Shown here: one piece after another, positions 1 to 11,533 of the stretch
Layout of the letters: the number at the start of each line of letters is the position of its first letter
How positions within the stretch are numbered: the stretch's first letter is position 1
Assembly (NCBI GenBank): GCA_013350335.1
Contig: CM023539.1
Span: 26,219,043-26,283,042, forward strand
Reading direction: 5' to 3'
Length of the DNA stretch: 64,000 nucleotides
DNA from: Chimonanthus salicifolius
Lineage: Eukaryota > Streptophyta > Magnoliopsida > Laurales > Calycanthaceae
The notes under the pieces: generated by a model
Database searches by the model: none
What the model was told of the DNA's origin: nothing
Seen by the model: the letters and a program-made list of their open reading frames with translations, nothing else
Position numbers and translations under genes: made by a program

Positions 1-681
1 TAAAAATTCAGGACTATTACATATGACACCCATGTCATTGATATATACATGAGCATGATTTGGATATGATTATCATGGACTGATTTTAATACTATGATAT
101 GTTTATAGTTTTCTAATGTGATACTCTTATTTTTATATTGATCCTTTACGTCTATGACCCTACTTAGAATTCCTACTGGGTGCGTTGACTAACGCCCTAC
201 TTCTACCCTTTAGATGTTGAAACAAGAAATGGAAACAACATGGGACGTGAAAGAAACCAACTTAGGAGCTTGGGTAGATTCTATTTATTTTACTTAATTT
301 ATTTTGGAACAATGTAATTGAGATAATTAGCATTTTGGATTGTAATAACTAGATTTATTTTGCTATGGTTGAATGATGATTATTTGAGATTAAGTTATTT
401 TATGTGATTGACTTCCTTGCTTAGAATTGTTGTTATGATTATGGATGGAATCTTAATCCATATGTTTATTCCGCAATTGATGTAGCGTGTGAACTGTTTA
501 GTGGACTTGGTCCATGCACACGTATCGTTGGCTAATTAAGGGTCGGGTTTGACAACCCGGACTTATCTTGCGTCATGACGTTCCCGCTCTCTCTCACTCT
601 ATTTAAAATATAAATAAATAAATATATATATATATATATATACTCTGATTTTCGGCGAGTGAAAAAGGGCAGGGCGTTACA
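1..681 (+). mobile_element. 3' part of a Tekay-type Ty3/gypsy LTR (5' end outside window)
   Basis: The segment ends in GGGCAGGGCGTTACA at 681, the terminus shared by the other Tekay-type LTRs here (compare 59990-60004 and 11220-11233). It also carries the conserved block 'cctactgggtgcgttgac..cgccctacttctac' near 165-210 and a stretch aligned by eye to 59640-59720. The family is closest to the solo LTR at 46850-60004. The start lies outside the window, so target duplication and solo or full-length status cannot be judged. A short TA microsatellite (about 622-642) lies near its end. Confidence 0.75.
622..642. repeat. (TA)n microsatellite
   Basis: About ten TA dinucleotides follow a TAAA-rich tract, inside the LTR end. 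The other LTR ends have poly-A at the equivalent position, so this is probably local slippage. Confidence 0.85.
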
Positions 682-1860
682 GCATTATCTATATCCATGA
701 CTGGGCCTAACTGAGCCCCGAACGTAACAATCGGTGGACAGACGGGCAGTGTAACTCACACCAAGCGATTGGTGGAGTCACGAGATCAATGAAGCATACA
801 CAGACACGATCAATCACGCTCAACCAAAAATCACACAAAGAATGCCTAAATCTAATTTTCAAATTGAACTAGTGCAATCAAACTTTTATTGATTTCTAGA
901 GGGATTCTAAAAACTAGACTGCTCCTAATCTTTTCTCCAGAAAATTTTAAGCCTCCAATAAAAGTTTAACCACAATCACAGCCAAGTAATTTCCTAGGTA
1001 AGTGGGGGAGCACAGATGACATCTCATCCCAACTTATCCTTAAAAGTGCTCGACATCACGTTTTGGTGACAGAATTAGCCTTAGACACCGTGATTAAAGA
1101 AAACTAAGACCGGTGATCCAAAATTAATCGAATTAAAGATGGTCCTATCGAGCAATGAAAGACCCTACTTCTAACTAATGGTTCTAAATTGATTTTATTC
1201 TTTTTAATGAATGAACCATTTTTATTAATCTTTTTTTTTTTTTTTTATTCTTTTGAGAATGCGATCCTAAATTTTGCAATGCAAGATTCAAAACAAATAT
1301 GCAAACAAACTAAACTAATGCATGAACACTAACAACCTAAATGGATGAACATAGTAAATATGCTCATTTTTTTTAAGCAAAATAAATGCAAGACAACCTA
1401 ATAAAATCTATATGATTGCATGAAAAATTAAAAATTAAAGAAGATGAGTTTATGCACTTACCTTGGGCTGTAGTGCTTACTTCTAGAAATTTTTAGAACG
1501 TACGACTAAAATACCTACAAAATTAAAAACCGCCAACCTAGGTGAAGATTCTGATTCTCATAAAGAATGCATTTAACCTAATCTAGATGCAAATTCCTTA
1601 AAAAAATTTATAACTAGTAAATAAATTAAAAGGAACTATTAAAAATGAAAATGCTATGTCAAAATAAAAATTATTTCTAATTTTCCAAGTTAATCACCAA
1701 CATTCAATAGTCTTCAACTTAAATTCCAAAAATTGAAAATAATCATATCATGAACACAGATTCATGGAATATAATCTGCAAATAAATATTCTGAACATCA
1801 TTAAATCACAAGTTTCAAAATAAAACTAAAAATTGATAAACACATGTAAATACTATAATT
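682..1860 (-). mobile_element. Probable internal leader of a Tat/Athila-type gypsy element, reverse strand
   Basis: AT-rich non-coding sequence lying, on the minus strand, directly downstream of a tRNA-Asp-type primer site (1861-1877). That is where the 5' leader of a Tat/Athila element should be. I see no gag or pol similarity in any frame. A poly-T run sits near 1230-1246. The assignment rests on position only. The boundary with the LTR ending at 681 is abrupt. Confidence 0.4.
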
Positions 1861-1877
1861 CCTCGGCAACGGCACCA
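1861..1877 (-). other. Primer binding site complementary to tRNA-Asp
   Basis: The minus strand reads TGGTGCCGTTGCCGAGG. This matches the complement of the plant tRNA-Asp(GUC) 3' end (TGGCGCCGTTGCCGGGG) at 15 of 17 positions. Tat and Athila elements commonly use this primer, whereas the Tekay elements elsewhere in the window use an initiator-Met-like site. It fixes the orientation of the LTR at 1884 and up. Confidence 0.7.
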
Positions 1878-1883
1878 AAAACT

Positions 1884-2755
1884 TGTTGTGCAATAAAAAA
1901 ATTTACATTCATTTTACTCGCAAGAACACGAACTATTTAATAATATAGCGATTGAGTGTGAGGTCGAATCCAAAGGAATTACAGAAAATATATCCTAAGA
2001 ATTTACACTTATTTATCAATTATTTAATTTAAAAGTTCTAATTGAAACTATTGTTTGTGGATTAATTCAGAAACGCAGAAATAACTTAGATCTCACATAG
2101 ATTTAATAAAAATTAGTTTATTTAATTTTAGTCATAGTTCACAATCAAGGTTTGGAATTGGAAAAGATTAATAAATCAAAGAATTAAATGAATCAACTTA
2201 ATCTAACATTTTACATATGATACAAGGGAATTGATTTTAGAAAATTAACATGACATTAATGATCCATAACTTCAAAATAAAATTAAAGACTAGACATGGA
2301 TCTCACGTAAACTAATCATGATTACATTCATGTTTTCATTCATAATTATTTCAAGAATTAAATCCATGGAATTGATTAGAATGTATCACAAAAATAGACC
2401 TTAGACTTGAATGATTATCTCGGCCCCTCTTTCAACACTAAAAAATGAGTGACACTCTTACAAATAAGAGCCTTAAAACTAAAATCGGAGATTAATCAAG
2501 CTAAAAATTTTGGTGTGATATCTGATCTTGCAATCAATATAATAAATCCAACCATAGAATTAATCATGAGAGTAAAAATCAATGTAAACAATCATAATAC
2601 AAACATGAATTAATTGGGAAACAAGTTGATACTTAAAACCAAGTATTTGGAAGTGATGACTTCTTATGGACTTCGGGTTGAATCTATTGAAAGGTTTTGA
2701 GATCGCTTAAGCTTGAGGAAGCTTATTGAGTAGAAATTGATCTTTCTAGGGTAAA
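1884..2755 (-). mobile_element. Tat/Athila-type LTR fragment, reverse strand
   Basis: It starts with TGTTGTGCAATAAAA seven bases from the tRNA-Asp primer site, so on the minus strand the LTR ends in ..GCACAACA. The first 130 bases match the start of the Tat-type LTR at 38472 (shared 'ctcgcaag..cacgaac..tttaat..tatag' block). The remainder is AT-rich and non-coding. The right-hand (5' LTR) end is not visible and appears truncated near 2755, before the G1 pol remnant. Confidence 0.55.
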
Positions 2756-2986
2756 GGACCCTCGATCTTACTAGGTTAGTAGTATGGACATTCTTTGTAA
2801 TGTACTTGTGATGTACTTTGTAATATTTGACTACTCTTACAGATATGTCAGATTACCTGAGTAACAAGTTACCTACTCTAGATGGAAATGGGCGGGAATG
2901 TAGGAATCAGGTGATACGAGGAACTATTGGAATTGTGAGAAGCACATTGGATTTACTAGAGAGGATAATGGTGACAGATGGTGCCT
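2756..2986. other. Unassigned spacer before the G1 pol remnant
   Basis: About 230 bases with no recognisable coding match. It probably holds the eroded reverse-transcriptase end of G1 or the truncation junction with the Tat fragment. I see no motif that decides between these. Confidence 0.3.
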
Positions 2987-3741
2987 GAACAGGGACGTGG
3001 TTATGAAGTCTATTGTGATGCATTAAGACTCAGACTATGATGTGTTTTGATGCAAGAAGGGAAAGTTGTTTCTTATGGGTACAGACGGTTAAAAGATTAT
3101 GAGCAAAACTACCCATCTCATGACTTGCAATTAACAACAATGGTGTCTGTATTGAAGTTATGAAGACATTCTTTGTATGGTGAAAGATTCAGTGTTTTCT
3201 CTGATTACCATAACCTCAAATATTAATTTACAGAAAAAGACTTGAATATGATGCAACAGAGATGGATGGAGTATTTAGGAGACTATGACTTTCAACTCTC
3301 TTGTCATCTTGGAAAGGCCAATATAGTGGCGGAAGCTCTGAGTAGGAAATCTCGCAGCAATGTAGCAGTTATGGCGTCACTATAATGGAAAATGTTGGAA
3401 AATATGTCTAACTATGACTGGGAGTTGATTGAAAGAAATGGACCAGCACGAATTCAAAACTTGGCACTACAACCCAAGGTAGTTGGAATAGTGTTGGAAA
3501 GATAGGTTGTTTGTGCTTGAATCTGAGAAATGTAGAGAAGAATTGTTAAGCCACTTCCACGATTCTAAATTTGCAGTGCATCTTGGTACTACAAAAATGT
3601 ATCGATATTTGTGCCAACAATTTTGGCGAAAAGGTATGAGGCGCGAAGTGGCGCATTTTGTGTCTAAATGTTTGACCTGTTAGCAAGTCAAAGCTGAACA
3701 TCAAAGACCTAGAGGTACAATACAACCTGCTCTTGTGTCTA
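2987..3741 (+). pseudogene. G1 gypsy pol remnant: RNase H and integrase zinc-binding region
   Basis: Conceptual translation from 2987 gives a Ty3/gypsy RNase H, including blocks like RRLKDYEQNYPSHDLQL, SLYGERFSVFSDY and WMEYLGDYDFQL followed by GKANIVAEALSRKS. It is interrupted by three in-frame stops (in RLRL*C, LKL*RHS and KY*FTEK). After a stop and frameshifts, the integrase HHCC region can be read near 3540-3720 (HFHDSKFAVHLGTTKMYRYL.. then CLTC followed by a stop). The reverse-transcriptase core is absent. The frame is cut at 3741 by a solo LTR and resumes after 6916. Blocks match the Tekay/Del lineage. This is an old, dead copy. Confidence 0.88.
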
Positions 3742-3955
3742 TGTAATGCCCTGGCCCTTAGAATTATTATTTTATGACGTCATAATAGAGGTTACACGTG
3801 TGAGAGTTTGAGGGTTCCATGTAGGTCCCACTTGTGTACACGTGACAGGAAAAAATTTGGAATGTAAAACTAACATTAGAGTCGATGTCTCGATGATATC
3901 GATGTGTCGAAGGACGATAGTATCGATCAGAAAGCAGTCATGTGGACAGAATAAA

Positions 3956-4187
3956 TGTAACGACCCGTCCTGCTAGCGCAATATTGTCAGCTTTGGACCC
4001 ACACACATAGGTTCACACGGCTTTGCTTTGGTGAGCCAACCCATTATTACTCCCAAAAGTCCTTGTGCTAGAAGGATGAAGGCTACCACTTATATATCAA
4101 AGAATTTCCAATGCATCTAGTATTATGGGACTTTTTCTCCATAGACACGCTCCACATTATAGAACCCCTCTGGGGCGGGGTATTACA
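3956..4187 (-). repeat. TRIM terminal repeat, left (3' LTR of reverse element)
   Basis: A 232-bp repeat starting TGTAACGACCCGTCC and ending GGGGTATTACA. It pairs with 4286-4518 over its whole length and differs at many single positions, so this is not a recent insertion. Confidence 0.88.
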
Positions 4188-4285
4188 ATCTAACCCCATA
4201 AAGCTAAAGACGTCCCCGGCTCTACACACACAAGAACCAAGCCCACACCCTCAGGCAGAGAGTTAAACCATTCTCAGATACCATT

Positions 4286-4518
4286 TGTAATGACCCATCC
4301 CGCTAACATAATATTGTCCACTTTGGGTCTACACACACAAGCCCGCACGGCTTTAGTTTGGCGAGCTAACCCATTATTGCTTCCAAAAGGCCTTGTGCTA
4401 GAAGGATGAAGGCTACCACTTATATATCAGGGAAATTCGAATGCAACTAGCAATGCGAGACTTTTTTCTCTATAGATACGCTCCACATTATAGACCCCCT
4501 CTGGGGCGGGGTATTACA
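4286..4518 (-). repeat. TRIM terminal repeat, right (5' LTR of reverse element)
   Basis: A 233-bp repeat starting TGTAATGACCCATCC. The adjacent internal bases 4273-4284 hold the primer site (minus strand ATGGTATCTGAG). Confidence 0.88.
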
Positions 4519-4590
4519 ATAATTTTTTTGTCATTGAGTTGCCGATGTGTCGACAGTGTCGATGAGTCGACGACGCTGTAAGTCGGTTTA

Positions 4591-4600
4591 TCTATTTAAG
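4591..4600 (+). promoter_or_regulatory. Possible TATA box of the solo LTR at 3742
   Basis: TCTATTTAAG is followed by a pyrimidine-rich stretch (4630-4790), which is the usual layout of a plant LTR promoter. No other support. Confidence 0.35.
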
Positions 4601-6042
4601 CTCTGTTTTGCACGAAATCAAGGTTATTTCATCTCCTTCCTCTTCCAAGCAGTCAACCCTTCTCCCCAACCTGCAAACCCTACCCTCCCCTACCTTCCCT
4701 TCATTTATTTTCACCCACCAAAGGCTTTGGATTCAAATTTCCTGCACTTGGAGCACCCCTTACTCGGCTCTCTCTCCTCCAAAAGGTAAGATTTGTGCTC
4801 CCTCTCTATCCCTTTTCCTTACTTGATGAGATCTGAATGGGATGGGTTGATAATGGAATATATGATGAATAATAAACCTTAATGGGAGATGAATCCATGA
4901 AAGTAATTGGAGATTTTGATATGAAACTTTGAATGGTGGTAGATCTAATTTGAAATTAGACTTGGAATCTTAGTAAGGGAAGTAAATTTGGGAAAAAAGG
5001 GTATAAGCTTAATCTTGGAGATAATTTATGAGAGGAGATTTGGGGATTTCCCTTAGATTGAAGGGATTAATCTATCTTAGAGGTAAATATTGGGTCTAAA
5101 TTGGGGATTTTGCTTCTAAACTTTGATTTGGCCTAATCCATGAACTAATAGGGATGTATTATGTTATTTTGATTTGATTAGGGCCTTCGAACCCCGAACC
5201 TGTTGAGGTACGACCCGAAGACCACTCCGAAACATCGTAACTTTGATGTGAGGATTGCTACACACATTGTATGAATGCTTGTATGCTTTTACAATGACTT
5301 AGGAAATATTTTTGTGTTATTTATGTATTTATTGCATGATAAATAGGATGGATGTGTCATATGCTATGTATGAGATGTTATAAATTCCCTATTATGTGAA
5401 TTGTAGTATGCCTATTATTTTGTTGTGATGATAGATTTGTAATAATTATCAGAGACTCTTGTGAAGGGCTAATAATTTTTTTTAATGAACTTATTTGGGT
5501 TTGTATCATGAGAAGGGAGTATTTTGGACTGATGATGATAAACCACCATGAGACGAGTTGGATAAATTGCAAGGATTATGAATGTGTGTAAATAAACCCG
5601 TAGTGTGTATCTCAAAGTTGGTATGTAATCCATTTCCCTAAAACAACTCAATCTGATAATTATGCCGAATGTATGAAACGTAATGGAATGTGCCATGCTT
5701 GCTATCATTGTGAAATTATGGTCATAATATGATTATGACATATATGTGGCCCATGTAATTATGAATCTGATCCCTTTTATATTACTCACTATGTGTACCT
5801 AGAGTGTTATCTAGGATATGAGTATGGGATGTTATGTTATAGGCATGATGATATTAAGAATTACTAGTGTTGGGATTAGACCCAAAGGGTATATAGGACT
5901 TGATGATGTACATTTCCCTTGTTTGGGCCCCACTAGTGTGAGTACCCACTCCCTAGAGGAGGTTGGTGTAACAGGATGATGATTTAGATTAAGTAACCAT
6001 ATTGGAATGGTGGCGTCGGCTATGAGACTTGGTCCTGTAGGG

Positions 6043-6174
6043 TTACTGTCGAGGAGTATAGCCCCTAACATGTTTTATGTTGTAGGACGCTCCCACGGCT
6101 GTTTGTGGTTATCGTTGAGGAGTATAGCCCCTCACATGCTTTGAGTTGTAAGACGCTCTCACGACTATTTTGTA
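6043..6174 (+). repeat. 66-bp tandem duplication in LTR
   Basis: Two 66-bp units (6043-6108 and 6109-6174) share 'gaggagtatagcccct', 'aacatg/cacatg' and 'gacgctc.cacg'. They differ at about a dozen positions. The duplication lies in the transcribed half of the solo LTR. Confidence 0.8.
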
Positions 6175-6916
6175 CACTTGGTGTGTAATATTGCACAGGG
6201 TTAGATATTTGTGAACCCTTCTAGGGTGATACTACTTGGGAAGACATATATAGATCACCTTAGAGTTAACTGAATCACTAAAGTAGTGAAGGGACATAGG
6301 GTGAGGTAGATATGATATGCTAGACGTGGATCTCCCACTTTATAAGTGATGGCCTAAGTCCTCAAGGGATTATGATTTTGTTTGATTGCCCGTTCCAAAG
6401 AGGTATTCTTATGTAGGCTTTATGTTCCCACTAATGATTTGATAATAGGGAACGATTGCATAACACGATTTATATTCCATTTCATACATTATTTTATGTG
6501 GGTGCGTGGGTGTGTAGCTTGCATATATTTCCTCACTGAGTAATGTTTGTACTCACGACCTTGCAATTTCAAGTAATGTTGCACCGGCTGGATCCGAGGG
6601 ACCACGAAGAAGATCTTAGTATATTATGTTGTTTTATAAGCACTACATATTGACTTGATTATTTATTAATTTGATTTGAGTTGGTGATGTTAATTTTACC
6701 ATTTTATTTAATGAGGATTTGTCTATAATAAATTCTAGAAAGTTGATAACATTTATGTCAGAGAGTTTACATCCCCTTTGAGATATTAATGGTATTTGAC
6801 TTTATTTATGATCTCAATGTTTGAGTTGTGAGCACATGTCTGTTTCCCACATTTGATATTTCAAAAAGAAAAATTTATCCGCGTCACGTGCTTATGTTTT
6901 GGGTCAGGGCGTGACA

Positions 6917-7720
6917 AGTTAGACGGAAGTGGGAACATATTACCATGAATTTTGTGACAGGATTTCCAAAGTCCACTAAAGGACATGATTCTATATGGGT
7001 AATTGTGGATTGATTGACTAAGTCAACCTATTTTTTGTCTATTAAAAAGAAGGACTCTCTGACTACACTAAGAAAATTGTACATTAAAGAGATAGTCAGA
7101 CTGCGTGGAGTACCAGTATCTATTGTGTCAGATAGAGATACAGGACTTGTATCTAGATTTTGACAAGGATTACAGAAGGAAATTGGTACAAAGCTATGCT
7201 TCAGCACGACATTTCATCCACAAATAGATAGTCAATCGGAAATAACCATCCAGACATGAGAAGATATGCATAGAGCTTGTGTGATTGATATGCAAAGAAA
7301 CTGGGAAGATCACCTAGCATTGATAGAATTTGTATACAACAATTACCAGTCTAGTATACAAATGGCGCCATATGAAATTATATATGGTAGATGTTGTAAA
7401 TCGCCTCTGTGCTGAGCCGAGGTAAGAGACAAAGTGCTTTTAGGACCAGATATGGTACGTGAAACGTTTTAACAAGTGGAAATGATCAGGCAATGTCTCA
7501 AAGCTGCACAGTGTCAACAAAATAAATATGCTTATAAAATGCGGAGACCTTTGGAATTTGAGGTTGGAGACTTTGTATTTTTACGTATGGCTCTGCGGCA
7601 TGGTATACAAAGGTTTGGTTGCAAAGGGAAATTATCACCTCAATATGTTGGATCTTTTGAGATTGTGACAAAAATTGGAGAAGTTTCTTATCAGTTAGCA
7701 CTACCTCCAAACTTGGAAAA
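6917..7720 (+). pseudogene. G1 gypsy integrase catalytic core and GPY/F region (decayed)
   Basis: This continues the frame broken at 3741. It reads a Tekay-type integrase core: [26 protein letters not shown], then HPQIDSQSEITIQT and YNNYQSSIQMAPYEIIYGR. The usual first catalytic Asp (MDFVTG) is Asn here (codon at 6948); the second Asp and the Glu are still readable. Stops interrupt it (VD*LTK, RF*QGL, LC*AEV, TF*QVE). From 7476 the C-terminal part FEVGDFVFLRMA...GKLSPQYVGSFEIV is open. The frame is cut at 7720 by the next solo LTR. The protein could not function. Confidence 0.9.
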
Positions 7721-8875
7721 TGTAAGGGCCCGGAATTTTTAAAATTAATATAAATGGGAATATTATTTATTTTAAGGATGAAAATTGGAAAATTTATAGA
7801 ATAAAGGGTAAATGGGCCAAAATTTGGACAAAGGCCCAATTATGGCCCAATAGACCATGGAGTGGATTTTAAAATTATGTAAGTGGTTAATGATGGCCAA
7901 TTGGGCCATGGGAGGTCAAATTGGGTCAAATACCCATTTGGGACCCAATGGGTCAAGATGGTTAAGCTCTAAGGTAAATGGGCTAGATGGAAATGTAATT
8001 GGGCCATGGGCCCAATGGTGATCCATTTAGAGTGAATTCAATGAATTTAAATCACCTAAGTTACTTGGAGTTAAATCAAGGTGTTGTGGCCAAGTGGGAC
8101 CCACCTCCACCTCATCAAGTGGGGTGGCGTGTGGGCCAATGATTGGGGGGGCCGGCCACCATGATTGATTTGGTCAACCATGGGTGGAGTAATGGAGTTA
8201 GGTTAACTACAAATGGATTAACCTAAGGTAATTACCTAATTAATTAAATAATGAAATTATTTAAAGTGGTGGTTAAGAAGTGGTCAAAGTGGGGCCAAGA
8301 GGTGAAAACCCACCTCATCCCAAATTCAAAAATAAAACACGCTGGGGGCTTGGTGGTGGTTTAGATAACCACCACCATAAAGCAATTAAAAGATCTTTTA
8401 AATATCTTAGAGTTGGTGGGGTCTTTAAGGTAAAGAAAAAATGGGGACAAGTCTTGACTTCTTTCCCATTTTCTTATCCTCTCTTTATTTCTCTCCATTC
8501 TTCATACTCCATTGCCGTCCCACACTAGGAAGGAGAAAAGAAGAAGAAAATAAAGGAAAGAGGAGAGAGGAGGCTAAGGAGACCGACGGGAGCGGCAGAA
8601 ATCGGAGGAGACGTCGGATTGTGAGTATTTCTTAAACAAGAAATTTTGGATTTAGGGTTTAAGAATTGGAATTTATTTTATATGAATGTAATGGTGGATA
8701 GATAATTTTATGCTATGGAGTTTAAACCCATCAAATGAGAGGGTGGAAGATGGAGAAAACTCTAAATGGGTGAATTAGGGTTAGGGTAAGAAAACGAATA
8801 AATGGGTTATGTGCATTATGTAAATTATGAAATTAAGCATGGAATGGGGTAGTTGGAATAAAATTATGGGCCATA

Positions 8876-9316
8876 GGATTCGGCCATGTAGTATGGCCGA
8901 ACCCCATGGTGGGTGATTTGGTCTTTGATGTAATTGGTTAAGGTTTTAAGAATGGAAAGCAATGAGGGTGTTAAGTTAATGAATTGTAGTAAATGAGTGA
9001 ATGTGGGAAATGTTTCGAAATGCTTTTTATGATGGAAATGTAAAGGGATTTTATGGCATTGGAGGGCATAGAAAGTGATGGATTTTGAACCATGGGTTCG
9101 GCCATGGTGTATGGCCGAACCCTATGGTGATAATGGTGGATTTAATGGTTATGATTTATGGAGAAATAAATGGGAAAATGTTGGTAATTTTGATGGACCC
9201 AAAGAATGAAATGATACCCTATGGTAATGTTTTACAAATTTTAAATGGGGTTAAAAGGATGGAAAATGGGGAAAGGACACCATGGGTTCGGCCATGGTGT
9301 ATGGCCGAACCCATGG
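8876..9316 (+). repeat. Three GGTTCGGCCAT...ATGGCCGAACC hairpins
   Basis: Near-perfect inverted repeats lie at 8876-8906, 9091-9127 and 9281-9316, each about 30-37 bases with a 5-7 base loop. The third pairs from CCATGGGTTCGGCCAT to ATGGCCGAACCCATGG. The same motif recurs in every giant LTR of this window. Confidence 0.85.
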
Positions 9317-10383
9317 CCCAATTGTAACCCATTGTAGTGGGTTAAATTGGATGATGGAGGGTGTTTGTGGCCTCCAAAGGGAATGAATGAGTGATGCACT
9401 CATTGAAGTTAAATGCATAAGGTAAACCCCATGAGAGAATTTGATGAATTAGGTATTTTGAATCCATGACCCAAATGGTGGATCATTTTTAAGTCTAAGG
9501 TTAATGTGTATGTATGTGATTAAGTAATGGGAATTGGATTAATTAGATGACAAGTTTTAATAGTTTGGTGGGTCATAAATGAACCTAAGTTAGGGATCTA
9601 AGTTTAAAAATCAATTTTGGACTTAATCATGCATGGATAAATGGGTGATTAACCATGGAAAATGAGGTAGTGGCAAAACCGTAATTAAATGCCAAATTCA
9701 AGAATTCCATGGAGATTGATCATGGAATGAGGGGATCTAATGTGATAACCTTATAAGTGGTTAATAAAGCATAGGGTGGCTGATTTTAGACATATGTACT
9801 TAAAAGTATATAATGGATTAGGTGGGACCCACAAAACCTAAATGGTGACCGATTTTTCATAAGGGCTTATAAATGGTTGAAACATGGACTAATGATTAAT
9901 GTGTAATAAGGTACTGGACATCGCAGGCAATGCGCGATCGGCGACCGGGTTTATCGAACGGAAAATGTAAAAGGACGCAAGTCGGTATTGGGTAGGATTC
10001 TAACCTTTTTGTAAGCCATGGATTGAGTGATGGTTGTTTTGAATTATCTTGGAAATTATATGGGTTGTTTTAAGATGGTTTTTGAGTTATGTATTAGGTA
10101 GGGGTTTTTACTTGATTTATTCTGGTAAGCATATAATTGGTTTAGAATGGATTTTAAAGTTATGATGTGTTTATTGAGGCTTTACTTGATCTCCTTTTGA
10201 TAATCAAGTCATATGTTTGATTTATGGGATTTTTACATGTCATGGTTGTTATTATATTCATTACATGGCATATGGCACCTACATCTCATGCATGGCATGG
10301 GAAATGATGAAATGAAACCGGAGTCCATGCTCCGTCGGAGCGATCGATAAATAGCATGGGGACATTTCACATATGTATTATGA

Positions 10384-10510
10384 TACCTTGATGATGCTTT
10401 TCCATCAAGGGGGATGTTGTATTTATTATTGTACCTTGATGATGGTTCTTCCATCAAGGGGGGATGCCTAGTGTGGATCGCATCTTGATGAGGCTTTTCC
10501 ATCAAGAGGG
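10384..10510 (+). repeat. Array of three CTTGATG...CATCAAG hairpins
   Basis: Units lie at about 10384-10412, 10433-10462 and 10482-10510. Each has stem CTTGATG/CATCAAG and a loop of about 11 bases, spaced about 49 bases apart. They follow a conserved 'ggagtccatgctccgtcgg' block at 10319. Confidence 0.85.
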
Positions 10511-11233
10511 TCATGGCATGATGATGGTATGGATTCTATTTGGAATACTATAGATGGTTGGAAAAAGGGACATTGTAGAGTTGAGGATGAGATTGATGGG
10601 TGGGATTCATGATATAAAACACCCATTGCATTACATTGTACCAAATGGCATAATTTTGAGATAATATCTTCTATATGCTTTGTTATTACTAATCCATGTG
10701 CTAGCCCTACTCGGAGTCCTACTGGGCGCGTGTTCTAACGCCCTACTTCTACCCTACCTGATGACGCAGGAGGTGGCGAAACGGAAGAACGGGACGGGAG
10801 TCAAGCTTAGGAGCTTGGGAAGGCAAATTCATTAGGTTGTTTAAGTTTATGTTGGAAAAATGTAATTTGCGTAGCTTTGCTTGTCGGAATGTAATAAATT
10901 AGATTACTGGCTATGTTTTGGGATTTTATTATGGACATTATGGTTTTGAGGTATTATAGAAATTTAAATGAATGTTATCTTCCTTGCTATCTCAAATCTG
11001 TAGGATAGTCTTTGTTGTTAATTCCGCACTGAGAAGTAATATTCCTTGAGGCTTACATCTACGCGTGAACCGTACTCGTGGACTTGGCTCCACGCAAGCG
11101 TAGGGTTGGCCAGTTAAAGGCCGGGCTTTAGAAGCTCGGACTTAACTCGCGTCGTGACGTCCGCGCCCTTTGTCACTTTAAAAAAAAAAAAAAAATTAAC
11201 TCTGATTTATGGTGAAAAGGGGCGGGCGTTACA

Positions 11234-11533
11234 GAAAAGGTGCATAATACATTCCATGTCTCTATGCTGAAAAAATATGAACCGGATCCGTCGCATGTGT
11301 TGAATGTGGAAGAGATAAAAATCTCTAAAGATTTGACTTTTGAAGAGATACCCATAGAAATTCAGGGTACTCGAACCCAAGTGCTTCATAGAAAGGTTAT
11401 CCCATTGGTTCAAGTGTTGTGGCAGCATCGTGGACTGCAAAAGGTGACATGGGAACCAGAATCATCAAAGCGGAAACTATATCCTAGTCTCTTTGTTGAT
11501 TACAGAGTGGGCTTTCTGAAAATCCAAGGTTGA
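11234..11533 (+). pseudogene. G1 integrase C-terminus with chromodomain
   Basis: After the GAAAA duplication the interrupted frame resumes with HNTFHVSMLKKYEPDPSHVL, the standard Tekay integrase tail. The chromodomain follows (LTFEEIPIEIQGTRTQVLHR, IPLVQVLWQHRG, VTWEPESSKRKLYPSLF) and a TGA stop at 11531. This piece is open over 97 codons, so it has decayed less than the upstream parts. Chromodomains of this group bind marked heterochromatin and guide integration. Together with 2987-3741 and 6917-7720 it makes one pol gene split by two solo LTRs. Confidence 0.9.

Larger units (their letters stand above)
3956..4518 (-). mobile_element. TRIM (terminal-repeat retrotransposon in miniature), 563 bp, intact structure
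   Basis: Two direct repeats of 232 and 233 bp (3956-4187 and 4286-4518) start TGTAA(C/T)GACCC and end GGGGCGGGGTATTACA. They enclose only 98 bp. On the minus strand the internal segment starts with a TGGTATCTGAG primer site just after the right repeat and ends with a purine-rich ..TATGGGGTTAGATT tract before the left repeat. So the element is in reverse orientation and codes for nothing. The flanks are ATAAA (left) and ATAAT (right), a target duplication with one change. The element would depend on proteins supplied in trans. It sits inside the solo LTR at 3742. Confidence 0.88.
3742..6916 (+). mobile_element. Solo LTR of a gypsy element, inserted in G1 integrase
   Basis: It begins TGTAATGCCCTGGCCC and ends GGGTCAGGGCGTGACA, so the ends form an extended inverted repeat typical of Tekay-type LTRs. 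No internal gag/pol is present. Excluding the TRIM, the LTR is about 2.6 kb. Taking it out with one copy of the flank (gtcta) puts the integrase reading frame back in register, which proves it is an insertion. The right target copy (agtta) is not an exact match, so the duplication has decayed. The orientation is inferred from a TATA-like box near 4591 and the U5-like 3' end. Confidence 0.8.
7721..11233 (+). mobile_element. Solo LTR, Tekay-type, 3513 bp, with perfect TSD GAAAA
   Basis: It starts TGTAAGGGCCCGGAATTTTT and ends GGCGGGCGTTACA. It is flanked by GAAAA at 7716-7720 and 11234-11238. It is the same family as the LTR pair at 13142 and 31920 (shared start, 'gggacccacctccacctcatc', the hairpin blocks and the end). 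No internal coding region lies between the ends, so it is a product of LTR-LTR recombination. It interrupts the G1 integrase between the GPY/F region and the chromodomain. Purine-rich leader sequence at 8528-8620 and three GGTTCGGCC hairpins (8876-9315) lie in it. Confidence 0.92.

Noticed and set aside
3742..6921. Perfect target duplication for the solo LTR at 3742
   Set aside because: The flanks read GTCTA and AGTTA, only two of five in register; the insertion is inferred from the joined reading frame instead.
8280..8635. Possible host gene 5' exon (82 and 64 codon frames with G-rich and R/E-rich ends)
   Set aside because: The same purine-rich stretch recurs in the related LTRs at 13970-14250 and 32750-33030, so it is LTR leader sequence.
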